Shown: piece by piece, positions 1 to 5,481 of the stretch
How the letters are laid out: every line of letters starts with the position of its first letter
Position numbering within the stretch: position 1 is the stretch's first letter
Source: a virus
Strand: one strand, 5' to 3'
Length of the DNA stretch: 25,513 nucleotides
IMG/VR virus record: IMGVR_UViG_3300018476_000038
Span: 1-25,513 of that record
The notes under the pieces: model-generated
What the model was told of the DNA's origin: nothing
What the model saw: the letters and a program-made list of their open reading frames with translations, nothing else
The model's database searches: none
Translations under genes and position numbers: made by a program

Positions 1-1
1 C

Positions 2-331
2 AAGGCGTACATCCTCTGCAACGACACCTTCTACTGGGCCTCGGCAGACGCCGAGGAGATCGAGATGAAGGACTTCAACCGGCTCGAGGAGTTGCTCAAG
101 CGGGGCGACAAGGAGCTGGAAGAGGACGGCAAGTGTGCCTACCGGGGCCGGCTGGTCTGGCTCTGTGAGAAGCGCCAGATGAGACCCATCAAGCCGATCT
201 TCGACTCGCTCACTGGCTGGGCCAGGGAGGAGATCCAACAGTGGCCGGAGCGCCAGCACCACATGGACGAGTGCTGGGTTCCCGGCTGCGGCCTCAAGCA
301 CGAGCCGCCTACCGACCACGAGGAGCTGTAA
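2..331 (+). CDS. hypothetical protein, 5' end outside window
   Basis: The reading frame is open to the left edge of the window, so the true start is not seen; the first visible in-frame ATG is at 65. The part upstream of that ATG (starting KAYILCNDTFYWASADAEEI) reads like protein, so the gene probably begins before the window. The visible product is about 109 residues, charged, with a C-terminal CWVPGCGLKH stretch that could hold a metal together with nearby histidines. I recognise no family. It is followed after 6 nt by the next gene, whose SD overlaps this stop codon, so the two are probably co-transcribed. Confidence 0.6.
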   Translation, partial: KAYILCNDTFYWASADAEEIEMKDFNRLEELLKRGDKELEEDGKCAYRGRLVWLCEKRQMRPIKPIFDSLTGWAREEIQQWPERQHHMDECWVPGCGLKHEPPTDHEEL

Positions 332-337
332 GGAGAA

Positions 338-664
338 ATGACTGACAAGCCAAAGCCGACCATGAACGAAGAGGTTCACGGGATGCTCCACCTGAGCCAT
401 CTCATGAACGAGCTCCGGAACAGTCTCGGGAGTCAGTTCAGCTCGGCACAGAAGGCCATCATCCGGGACAAGGTCGACAGCGTGATCGAGGCGGGGATGA
501 CGCCCGATACCATCCAGGGCCAGCTGGAGCACTGGCAGTTCATTAACTCGGTCACCACTGAGTCGGTTACCTTCCGGCTCAACCAAGAGCACGCGCTCGA
601 GTACCTCAAGACGAAGGAGGGTCTTCGACTTGGCGAAGCCGAAAGCACCACCCAACCCACCTGA
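338..664 (+). CDS. hypothetical protein (108 aa)
   Basis: ATG start with a strong SD (AAGGAG at 330-335) that overlaps the upstream stop codon. The product is soluble, mostly helical and charged, with no signal peptide, membrane segment or recognisable motif. Its 3' end overlaps the next gene by 35 nt, typical of a packed early-type phage operon. Function unknown. Confidence 0.7.
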   Translation: MTDKPKPTMNEEVHGMLHLSHLMNELRNSLGSQFSSAQKAIIRDKVDSVIEAGMTPDTIQGQLEHWQFINSVTTESVTFRLNQEHALEYLKTKEGLRLGEAESTTQPT

Positions 665-830
665 AGCCACCAACCTGAAGGAGGCCAACGAGCTGATCAG
701 AGAACTCCGAGCAGCGCTCGAGGGCATCAGCCGCCGGTCCAAGACCGACAAGCTCTGTACTGCCTGGGAACTCGGCCACATGGCCAAGAGAGCTGCCCAG
801 CTCCAACCGAAACCGAAGGAGAGTAAGTGA
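630..830 (+). CDS. hypothetical protein (66 aa), TTG start
   Basis: A TTG at 630 is chosen as start because a good SD (GAAGGAGG, 613-620) sits 9 nt before it; there is no in-frame ATG near the beginning. The product has a proline-rich N-terminus followed by a helical segment (ELIRELRAALEGISRRSK) and a basic C-terminus. It overlaps the upstream gene by 35 nt and the downstream gene by a GTGA junction, so translation is probably coupled. Function unknown. Confidence 0.65.
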   Translation: MAKPKAPPNPPEATNLKEANELIRELRAALEGISRRSKTDKLCTAWELGHMAKRAAQLQPKPKESK

Positions 831-1306
831 CCACCAGCAAGACCAGCAAGACCACCCCGCAGGCCCAGGACGCGCCCCAGGACGCTCCTCCTCCCTCTAC
901 CCCTCTGAAGACGAGGAGGGCAGACGAGCCCCTCGTTCCCAGCGAGGAGTACCTGGAGCAGCTGGCGCTCAAGCTGACCCAGTGGCAGCACTTCGTCTTC
1001 CAGACCGCCCACCTGACCGAGAAGAACCGGGTGGGCATCGCGGAGGTGGCCCACGAGATCCAGGTGGCCGCCTACGAGATCCGGGTGCTCATGGGCTACG
1101 AGCTGCTCGAGGCCAAGCTCGGGGCGGGGATGATGCTCACGCCCGAGGAGCAGCAGGTCGTTCACAACCGCCAGGCTGAGGCTGACCGGCAGGCAGAGGA
1201 GGAGCGCCGCAAGGAGAGCATTGCCCGCTCCACCCGGGGGCTTCACGAGCAGCCGGTCAAGATTGGGGACCTCCCGCAGGGCCGGCGGGCTGACCGGAAG
1301 GGATGA
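827..1306 (+). CDS. hypothetical coiled-coil protein (159 aa)
   Basis: GTG start inside a GTGA overlap with the preceding stop; SD GAAGGAGAG lies just upstream. The first about 45 residues are Thr/Pro/Ala-rich and look disordered. Residues 50-110 are helical, and 110-135 form a Glu/Gln/Arg-rich helix (EEQQVVHNRQAEADRQAEEE). No enzyme motif is visible. The stop overlaps the start of the next gene (ATGA), so both belong to one operon. Confidence 0.7.
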   Translation: MTTSKTSKTTPQAQDAPQDAPPPSTPLKTRRADEPLVPSEEYLEQLALKLTQWQHFVFQTAHLTEKNRVGIAEVAHEIQVAAYEIRVLMGYELLEAKLGAGMMLTPEEQQVVHNRQAEADRQAEEERRKESIARSTRGLHEQPVKIGDLPQGRRADRKG

Positions 1307-1539
1307 TCGGCCCCGTCTTCATCCTGATCGTGGCGGTGGGGGTCTTGATCTTGGCCACGGCAGCCGTCTTCTACTACGTCCACGAGCGACTGGACGAGAT
1401 TCAGACCTACTTGGAGAAGCGGCAGCAGGTGTTCGAGCAAAGATGGTTCGAACTGGCCACCAGAGAGCGGTTTGAGCGCCGCGAGCTCGAGAAGCGAGTC
1501 AAGGTCATCGAGGAGGACATTCCCGGCTATATCAAGTGA
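1303..1539 (+). CDS. single-pass membrane protein with coiled coil (78 aa)
   Basis: Starts in an ATGA overlap with a GGAAGGG SD directly before it. Residues 3-25 form one hydrophobic helix (IGPVFILIVAVGVLILATAA), followed by a long, charged, heptad-like helix (residues 30-72). This topology, N-terminal membrane anchor plus extracytoplasmic or cytoplasmic coiled coil, is shared by inner-membrane spanins, small holin-associated proteins and many unrelated phage proteins. A small lipoprotein (2814) and an endolysin (3558) lie within 2.3 kb, so a lysis role is possible but unproven. Confidence 0.7.
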   Translation: MIGPVFILIVAVGVLILATAAVFYYVHERLDEIQTYLEKRQQVFEQRWFELATRERFERRELEKRVKVIEEDIPGYIK

Positions 1540-1560
1540 AAACAGCCCCATTTCTGCCCT

Positions 1561-1630
1561 TTTGAGCGACTCACAGCGACTCGGGGCCGCGTAGAGCGGC
1601 CAGTAGCGATGAGCAGCGAAGGACAGCGAT
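1561..1630 (+). repeat. 10-bp phased AGCGA direct-repeat array
   Basis: Seven consecutive 10-bp blocks starting at 1561, 1571, 1581, 1591, 1601, 1611 and 1621 carry AGCGR at the same offset (1565, 1575, 1595, 1605, 1615, 1625); only the block at 1581 departs (GGCCG). The array fills the 89-nt gap after the membrane-protein gene and runs into the start of the next gene. A 10-bp step places each copy on the same DNA face, as in iterons, operators or centromere-type sites. Inside it lies a 6-bp inverted repeat, GGCCGC (1585-1590) / GCGGCC (1596-1601). The ParB-like gene begins 280 bp downstream. Confidence 0.55.
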
Positions 1631-1913
1631 GCACGACAGCGAATTGCCCCTTCCGGACGACGTAGAGCTGGAAGGAGCGATCGATAGCGAGGCAGAACCC
1701 CACTGGGATGCCCTCCCGGACCCTGACGACACTGGTCGGGACCACGAGGGCATCCCCTGGGTCTGCTACTTCTGTCAAAGTGATGGACCGCTCTGGGTCT
1801 TTGAGGTTACGGACCCGGACGGCAAGGGCACGGGCATTCACCTCTGTGAGGAGCATGCCCTGCATGTGATTCTCACTCTGGGACTGCCCACCGCCGAGGA
1901 GGAGGGTACATGA
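1629..1913 (+). CDS. small putative Zn-binding protein (94 aa)
   Basis: ATG at 1629 lies at the last AGCGA repeat; a GAAGGA (1618-1623) can serve as SD. The N-terminal 40 residues are strongly acidic. Residues 45-78 contain CYFC and, about 24 residues on, HLCEEH, i.e. a CxxC ... CxxH set able to bind one zinc, as in small treble-clef or zinc-ribbon proteins. It ends in an ATGA overlap with the ParB-like gene, so the two are translationally coupled. A DNA- or protein-binding helper to that protein is possible; function unknown. Confidence 0.7.
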   Translation: MHDSELPLPDDVELEGAIDSEAEPHWDALPDPDDTGRDHEGIPWVCYFCQSDGPLWVFEVTDPDGKGTGIHLCEEHALHVILTLGLPTAEEEGT

Positions 1914-2824
1914 GTACGATTGACTCGATCAACGTCAAGGTCAGCGAGCCGATGATGGCTCCTGACGGGCAGCCGATCGCGGTACTGCCAAACCAGCTGA
2001 ACCTGGTCAGCCCACTCAGGGAGCCCGAGAAGATCGCGCTCCAGGAGTCGATCCAGGTCCACGGGGTCAAGATCCCGATCATGATCAGCCTTGGCCCCAC
2101 GAGGGGCCGGATCATTGACGGGTTCAACCGGTGGGAGATCTGCCAGCAGCTCGGGATGAGTTGCCCCGTCTCCTTCGAGCTGTTTCAGTCGGTGGACGAG
2201 GAGGAGACCATGGCACTGGGTCTCAACGTCCAGAGGAGGCAGCTGGACGAGCTCTCGGCCGGTCTGATCAACATGAGGCTGCTGGAGCTGAGGGGCATCA
2301 CCCGGGGCCGGAAGGGTCTCAACGGGGTGACGGTAAGTGACGTTGCCCGGGAGGCCGGCCAGACGGAGCGGACCTTCTACCGGCGGATCGAGTTCGCCAA
2401 GCTGGTCACTCGGCCCGACTGCTCCGACATCCTCCAGGCGTACCAGGCGGAGGAGGTCACGGTCACCGAGGCGCTGACCCTCAGCCGGGCGAGGAAGAAG
2501 GCCGCGGACGCAGGGATGCCCCACACCCCGGACCCCAACAAGAGCCTCAAGGACATGGTGGCCCAGCTCAAGACGAGGAAGCAGATCACCCCCATCGAGC
2601 AGGCCCGGATGGAGGCGTTCACCGAGGGGGTCAGGTGGGGCTTCGAGGCCGGTGCCGGCAACAAGGCAGAGCCCGACTGGATCCTGGAGCAGCTGGACTC
2701 CTGGCGCCGGTCGAGCTCGCTCAGGGATCAGGCCGAGGCCAAGCAGCCCGAGACAGAAACCCCCAACGTATCGGAGATGGACAACCCTCCGGTCCAACCT
2801 ACGCTTGAGGTGAATGAGGACTAG
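1910..2824 (+). CDS. ParB/KorB-like DNA-binding protein
   Basis: This 304-residue protein begins with a ParB/sulfiredoxin-type N-terminal domain. Residues 35-85 run from the LREPEKIALQESIQVHG helix to a box II-like motif, IIDGFNRWEICQQLG (residues 68-82), matching the classical I-D-G-x-x-R pattern. Then comes a ParB-like LNVQRRQLDELSAGL segment (about 104-118) and a helix-turn-helix, VSDVAREAGQTERTFYRRI (about 141-159). The C-terminal 60 residues are acidic and disordered. Known ParB-like phage proteins act in plasmid-prophage partition, transcription control or as nucleases; which applies here is not visible. No ParA ATPase is in the window. The phased AGCGA array just upstream is a candidate binding site (inference). 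Confidence 0.8.
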   Translation: MSTIDSINVKVSEPMMAPDGQPIAVLPNQLNLVSPLREPEKIALQESIQVHGVKIPIMISLGPTRGRIIDGFNRWEICQQLGMSCPVSFELFQSVDEEETMALGLNVQRRQLDELSAGLINMRLLELRGITRGRKGLNGVTVSDVAREAGQTERTFYRRIEFAKLVTRPDCSDILQAYQAEEVTVTEALTLSRARKKAADAGMPHTPDPNKSLKDMVAQLKTRKQITPIEQARMEAFTEGVRWGFEAGAGNKAEPDWILEQLDSWRRSSSLRDQAEAKQPETETPNVSEMDNPPVQPTLEVNED

Positions 2825-2978
2825 ATGGTTGCTTCTCCCCTTGGTCTTGGCCGGTTGTGGTGTTCCTCATCGGGAAATGCCGCCGGCCTCAACCACGACA
2901 GAGCAACCCGTCACCATTACCCGAACTGACTTTCCCAACACGAACCCCGAGGTGGTTACTACCGCCCCTCCGGGGTAG
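2814..2978 (+). CDS. small proline-rich lipoprotein (54 aa)
   Basis: A short frame overlapping the end of the ParB-like gene by 11 nt. The product starts MRTRWLLLPLVLAGC: two arginines, a hydrophobic core and a textbook lipobox (LAGC, Cys15) for signal peptidase II. The mature part is about 40 residues, rich in Pro and Thr, with no further hydrophobic stretch. A GAGG lies 3 nt before the ATG, and translation may be coupled to the upstream gene. Outer-membrane spanins (Rz1 type) and superinfection-exclusion lipoproteins are both small lipoproteins like this; the sequence cannot separate them. The stop codon overlaps the -10-like box of the next gene. Confidence 0.7.
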   Translation: MRTRWLLLPLVLAGCGVPHREMPPASTTTEQPVTITRTDFPNTNPEVVTTAPPG

Positions 2979-2981
2979 ACT
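2976..2981 (+). promoter_or_regulatory. candidate -10 box (TAGACT), leaderless start
   Basis: TAGACT lies 9 nt before the ATG at 2991, and no SD is visible there, so transcription would start at or next to the start codon. The box overlaps the TAG stop of the lipoprotein gene. No -35 is recognisable. The call rests on the same arrangement recurring at other junctions (4411, 5276, 5292, 7921, 24110). Confidence 0.4.
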
Positions 2982-2990
2982 CCCAACGAC

Positions 2991-3482
2991 ATGGGACACC
3001 ACGAGTACCGCCGGACCGAAGAGCACGACGATCTTCACCGAAACCTGGGCCGAGAGCAGCAGGCAAGGCTCCGAGGTCAAGAGCTCATCGCGATGGGGCT
3101 CTTTCACATCGGGAACTCACTGCTGGCAGTCGCGGCGGCACTCGAGGGGTCCACAGCACAGCCCGACTGGGCCATACGAATGGAGCAAGTGATGACCGAT
3201 GCTTCCGAGGCGCTCGCGCGACTCTCGCAGAACGTCGACAACCTGACGAGCGAGGTCGGGGAGATCTCGAACGTGCTGGCCAACCTGCCCACTTCCGAGG
3301 ACCCGGCCATCGCGGCGGGCATCAACGAGGCCGCGGACCGGCTGAGCGCGCTGCGGGAGTCGCTCGAGTCCGCCACGCAGCTGGACGACCCGGCCGAGCA
3401 GCCGCCCGCCGAGGGCGAGACGGGCGATCAGCCGCCGGCCAGCGCTCCTCCCGAGGGCGAGGCGGGGAACACGGTCGCCTGA
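2991..3482 (+). CDS. hypothetical coiled-coil protein with acidic Pro-rich tail (163 aa)
   Basis: ATG at 2991, no SD, probably leaderless. Residues 1-30 are His/Arg/Glu-rich. Residues 33-53 (IAMGLFHIGNSLLAVAAALEG) are moderately hydrophobic but broken by charged neighbours, so membrane insertion is uncertain. Residues 60-130 form heptad-like helices (MTDASEALARLSQNVDNL), and the last 35 residues are Pro/Glu/Gly-rich and likely disordered. The pattern resembles small phage structural or scaffold-like proteins, but no family is recognised. A strong terminator follows after 24 nt, so this is probably the last gene of the leftmost transcription unit. Confidence 0.7.
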   Translation: MGHHEYRRTEEHDDLHRNLGREQQARLRGQELIAMGLFHIGNSLLAVAAALEGSTAQPDWAIRMEQVMTDASEALARLSQNVDNLTSEVGEISNVLANLPTSEDPAIAAGINEAADRLSALRESLESATQLDDPAEQPPAEGETGDQPPASAPPEGEAGNTVA

Positions 3483-3499
3483 CCCTTCACCCCTTGCGC

Positions 3500-3505
3500 T
3501 ACACT
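3500..3505 (+). promoter_or_regulatory. candidate -10 box (TACACT) overlapping a terminator
   Basis: TACACT ends 2 nt before the left arm of the hairpin at 3507-3530. A start site 6-8 nt downstream would lie inside that arm, so a transcript from here could not form the full terminator stem and could read into the endolysin gene. No good -35 is seen; the call is tentative. Confidence 0.3.
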
Positions 3506-3506
3506 G

Positions 3507-3534
3507 ATGGGGCCGCGACAGCGGCCCCATTTTT
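3507..3534 (+). terminator. intrinsic terminator
   Basis: A perfect 10-bp stem, ATGGGGCCGC (3507-3516) and GCGGCCCCAT (3521-3530), with a GACA loop, followed by five T (3530-3534). This is a textbook Rho-independent terminator ending the leftmost operon. It lies only 24 nt upstream of the endolysin start. Confidence 0.85.
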
Positions 3535-3557
3535 GTACCTCGAAGGAGGACCCGCTC

Positions 3558-4187
3558 GTGGCTGTCTGGAAGACGTACTACCAGCTAGGGTTTGACCCGC
3601 CCGAGAAGACCCCCGAGGCATGGGCGATGCTGGCGATCAAGACCGAGATCGTCTACAACGGCATCCCCCAGGGCGGGATGGACACCACTGACCCGACCTT
3701 CGGTAAGGGGACCGACGAGAAGGTCCGGGAGTTCCAGGCCAGCCAGGCGGGTCTGGACGTCGACGGGATCATCGGCCCCTGGACGGCCCACCGGCTGTTC
3801 CGGAAGCGGGTCCTTGAGGTCGAGAAGAAGCTGGCCCTCCCTCAGGGGATGCTCTGCAAGCTCAAGAGCCTCGAGTCCTCGGACGACCCGGCAGCGCTCT
3901 CGGACGACAAGCATGATCGCGGGCCGGTACAGATCAACGACCTCTCCCACCCCCAGGTGAGCGACAAGGACTGCTACAACCCGTCCTTCTGCTTCCTCTG
4001 GGCGGGCCAGTACCTCCGGAGTGCCTACGACGGCATCCGGACGGTCGACGGACAGAAGGACTGGGACCTGGCGCTGGCCTCCTACAACGTCGGTTGGGGT
4101 GGCGCCCGCCGCTGGGACCGGGCTGGTCGGCCCCGGACTGCAACCGCCTACAACTACGTGAAGGTGGTTAAGAACCGCGTCTGCTAG
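3558..4187 (+). CDS. endolysin: peptidoglycan-binding domain plus lytic transglycosylase
   Basis: The GTG at 3558 is chosen because the SD AAGGAGGA (3543-3550) sits 7 nt upstream; the in-frame ATG at 3507 lies in the terminator stem and is not credible. The protein has 209 residues. Residues 45-81 look like a peptidoglycan-binding type 1 domain (VREFQASQAGLDVDGIIGP). Residues 94-205 resemble an SLT/goose-lysozyme fold: candidate catalytic Glu106 in LKSLESS, GPVQIN (122-127), and an ALASYNVGWGGARRW motif typical of these enzymes. It would cut the glycan strands of the cell wall at lysis, or at entry if virion-borne. No signal peptide is seen, so export needs a holin or similar. Confidence 0.85.
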   Translation: MAVWKTYYQLGFDPPEKTPEAWAMLAIKTEIVYNGIPQGGMDTTDPTFGKGTDEKVREFQASQAGLDVDGIIGPWTAHRLFRKRVLEVEKKLALPQGMLCKLKSLESSDDPAALSDDKHDRGPVQINDLSHPQVSDKDCYNPSFCFLWAGQYLRSAYDGIRTVDGQKDWDLALASYNVGWGGARRWDRAGRPRTATAYNYVKVVKNRVC

Positions 4188-4251
4188 CCTTCGAGGCAGA
4201 GCGGCCCACGCCACTCAGAGCTCGGATCCTGGATGATGGATGTTGCGGCTC

Positions 4252-4289
4252 CCGGGACCGACCTTCCCTTCCTCCTGGGTCGGTCCCGG
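4252..4289. terminator. hairpin terminator between convergent genes
   Basis: A perfect 12-bp stem, CCGGGACCGACC (4252-4263) and GGTCGGTCCCGG (4278-4289), with a 14-nt loop. It lies between the endolysin gene (plus) and the minus-strand membrane-protein gene, whose stop is at 4294. The T-rich tail (TCTATT) is weak on the plus side and absent on the minus side, so efficiency is uncertain, but the position suits a bidirectional terminator. Confidence 0.65.
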
Positions 4290-4293
4290 TCTA

Positions 4294-4404
4294 TTACCGG
4301 CGGCGGTTGTTGTTGAGCCAGACCAGTCCCACGAGGATGGCGATGGCCAGGGCACCGATGATCAACCAGGTGGTCAGTTGGGATGAGGTGACGAGGAGAG
4401 GCAT
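4294..4404 (-). CDS. 36-residue single-pass membrane protein
   Basis: The ATG at 4404 is preferred over longer in-frame starts because a perfect TATAAT box lies 6 nt upstream, giving a leaderless mRNA. The product has a short polar N-terminus, one hydrophobic helix (residues 10-30, TTWLIIGALAIAILVGLVWL) and a basic tail (NNNRRR), implying N-out/C-in topology by the positive-inside rule. It could be a small holin, an antiholin or an exclusion peptide: the endolysin gene lies just beyond the shared terminator, but on the other strand. Function unknown. Confidence 0.6.
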   Translation of the reverse strand: MPLLVTSSQLTTWLIIGALAIAILVGLVWLNNNRRR

Positions 4405-4410
4405 GGGTGG

Positions 4411-4416
4411 ATTATA
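4411..4416 (-). promoter_or_regulatory. -10 box TATAAT for the 36-residue membrane protein
   Basis: On the minus strand TATAAT is followed by six bases and then the ATG at 4404. It overlaps the TAA stop of the upstream minus-strand gene (4412-4414). No clear -35 is seen 16-18 nt upstream. A consensus hexamer at this spacing supports a separate leaderless transcript. Confidence 0.5.
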
Positions 4417-5266
4417 TCCTGATCTCGGCCTGGGGATAGTAGCGGCGACCAGACGATGAGCCACCCTTGATGGCCCGGTAGCGGTGGAGCTCGCAGAGCC
4501 CGTCCTCAATTCCCCTCAAGGAGAGTGGCCGGCCCTCCAGGAAGTGGAAGTCCCTCGCCTCCAGGGCCTCGACGCTTTTCTCCTGGAGTCCCCGGATGAG
4601 CATTCGGGCCACTCCCCGCTGAACGGGATGGCCGAGCATCCAACTGAGGCACTCCAGCGAGCCGGTGTGGGGAAAGACGTCCGAGTCCTCGGTGAAGCTC
4701 ACTAGGTCGGTGTAGGTGAGGTCACAGCAGATCACGTAGGCCACGAACGGCCCGACTCCCTGAATCTCGGCGAGCATCTGGTAGGTGGCCCCCATCGTCT
4801 CCCCGTACAGGCATTGCTCCACCTCGGGGAGCCACCTGGCCCACTGCTGGGAGGCTAGCAAGCTGTTCTCGATCGGGTTCATCCCACCGAGATGCATGAA
4901 GGGGCTCGTGCGGTACGCCCGGGTGTAGGGGTTCACCCCGGCCACCCGGAGCTTCAGGTCGTTGGGGAGTGGCCCCGTGAGGGGCATCAACCGCTCGGCA
5001 GCCGAGATGGTGTTGAAGTGCCGGTAGGCTACCAGGTTGAGCAGGATGTTCCCCGGCTCCAGCTGCGGGAGCAGCTCCTCCCTCAGGTACTTGGTCCCAG
5101 TATCAAGTTCTCGGTAGACGTTTGGGAACTGCCACTGCTGGAGAACCCTATCCAGGGTCCACGGCCAGTTCATTCCCTTTTCCCGCCTGACCCAGATCCG
5201 CTGGCGCTCTGCCAGGTACTCCCACAGTTCTTCTGATCGGCCGCGGTAAAGTTGGAGGATAGACAC
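4412..5266 (-). CDS. HMUDK_hel / aGPT-PPlase-like protein, predicted thymine hypermodification
   Basis: The GTG at 5266 is preferred because a TATAGT box lies 9 nt upstream with no SD; an in-frame TTG at 5287 would add 7 residues. The 284-residue product matches, from memory, the pattern of the all-helical family first named alpha-glutamyl/putrescinyl-thymine pyrophosphorylase and later 5-hmdU DNA kinase helical domain. It has RQRIWVRREKG (21-31), PWTLDRVLQQWQFPNVYRELD (35-55) and a helix-hairpin-helix-like GVGPFVAYVICCDLTYTD (170-187). In phages that replace thymine with 5-hydroxymethyluracil, relatives act on the hydroxymethyl base in DNA, activating it for further decoration that blocks host restriction. 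No P-loop kinase partner is visible here. It is one of only two genes on the minus strand. Confidence 0.7.
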   Translation of the reverse strand: MSILQLYRGRSEELWEYLAERQRIWVRREKGMNWPWTLDRVLQQWQFPNVYRELDTGTKYLREELLPQLEPGNILLNLVAYRHFNTISAAERLMPLTGPLPNDLKLRVAGVNPYTRAYRTSPFMHLGGMNPIENSLLASQQWARWLPEVEQCLYGETMGATYQMLAEIQGVGPFVAYVICCDLTYTDLVSFTEDSDVFPHTGSLECLSWMLGHPVQRGVARMLIRGLQEKSVEALEARDFHFLEGRPLSLRGIEDGLCELHRYRAIKGGSSSGRRYYPQAEIRI

Positions 5267-5268
5267 GC

Positions 5269-5297
5269 TGGACACACTATAGCCCAACCTCTATACT
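5269..5297 (+). promoter_or_regulatory. sigma70-like promoter TGGACA-N17-TATACT
   Basis: TGGACA (5269-5274, five of six bases of TTGACA) and TATACT (5292-5297) are separated by exactly 17 nt, and the ATG of the ribbon-helix-helix gene follows 7 nt later, so the mRNA is probably leaderless. This is the best complete promoter in the window. Its -35 overlaps the start region of the divergent minus-strand gene, so binding by the encoded RHH protein could control both directions (inference). Confidence 0.6.
5276..5281 (-). promoter_or_regulatory. candidate -10 box (TATAGT), minus strand
   Basis: TATAGT on the minus strand lies 9 nt before the GTG at 5266, giving a leaderless start for the hypermodification gene. 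It lies back to back with the plus-strand TATACT box at 5292, 10 bp apart, forming a compact divergent promoter. No -35 is recognised for this direction. Confidence 0.45.
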
Positions 5298-5304
5298 CGA
5301 TCCT

Positions 5305-5481
5305 ATGGCATCCCAACCCATCATCTCGTCCTCGGTCCCGGACGAAGTGGTCCTCCAGCTCGACGAGATCGCTAAGGACCGGGACACTACCCGCTCAGTC
5401 GTGGTTTGCCAGCTACTCCAGTACGCCCTCAACGAGTACAACAAGGTCCACAACCGGTTCAGGGAGGTGAGTCAGGTATGA
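5305..5481 (+). CDS. ribbon-helix-helix (CopG/Arc-like) regulator (58 aa)
   Basis: A short gene beginning at an ATG 7 nt after TATACT, without SD. The product shows the RHH plan: a beta-strand IISSSVP (6-12), helix 1 DEVVLQLDEIAKDRD (13-27), the typical turn TTRS, and helix 2 VVVCQLLQYALNEYNK (32-47). RHH dimers bind short operators and often repress their own promoter. The position directly downstream of a divergent promoter suggests it controls itself and the hypermodification gene on the other strand. It could also be an antitoxin, but the neighbour does not look like a toxin. The stop overlaps the next start (ATGA). Confidence 0.75.
   Translation: MASQPIISSSVPDEVVLQLDEIAKDRDTTRSVVVCQLLQYALNEYNKVHNRFREVSQV

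Noticed and set aside
2857-3192. 111-codon plus-strand frame across the lipoprotein and coiled-coil genes
   Set aside because: It overlaps two better-supported genes, has no SD and a Pro/Arg/Ser-rich composition typical of a wrong frame.
3507-3557. ATG at 3507 as start of the endolysin
   Set aside because: It lies in the left arm of a perfect terminator hairpin and has no SD, whereas the GTG at 3558 has AAGGAGGA at the right distance.
4405-4509. N-terminal extension of the 36-residue membrane protein up to 4509
   Set aside because: The extension is antisense-like filler (Ser/Arg/Pro-rich) overlapping the hypermodification gene; TATAAT 6 nt before 4404 fixes the shorter start.
5406-5477. ATG at 5406 as start of the zinc-finger gene
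   Set aside because: It would overlap the RHH gene in another frame without an SD; the ATGA junction at 5478 is far better.
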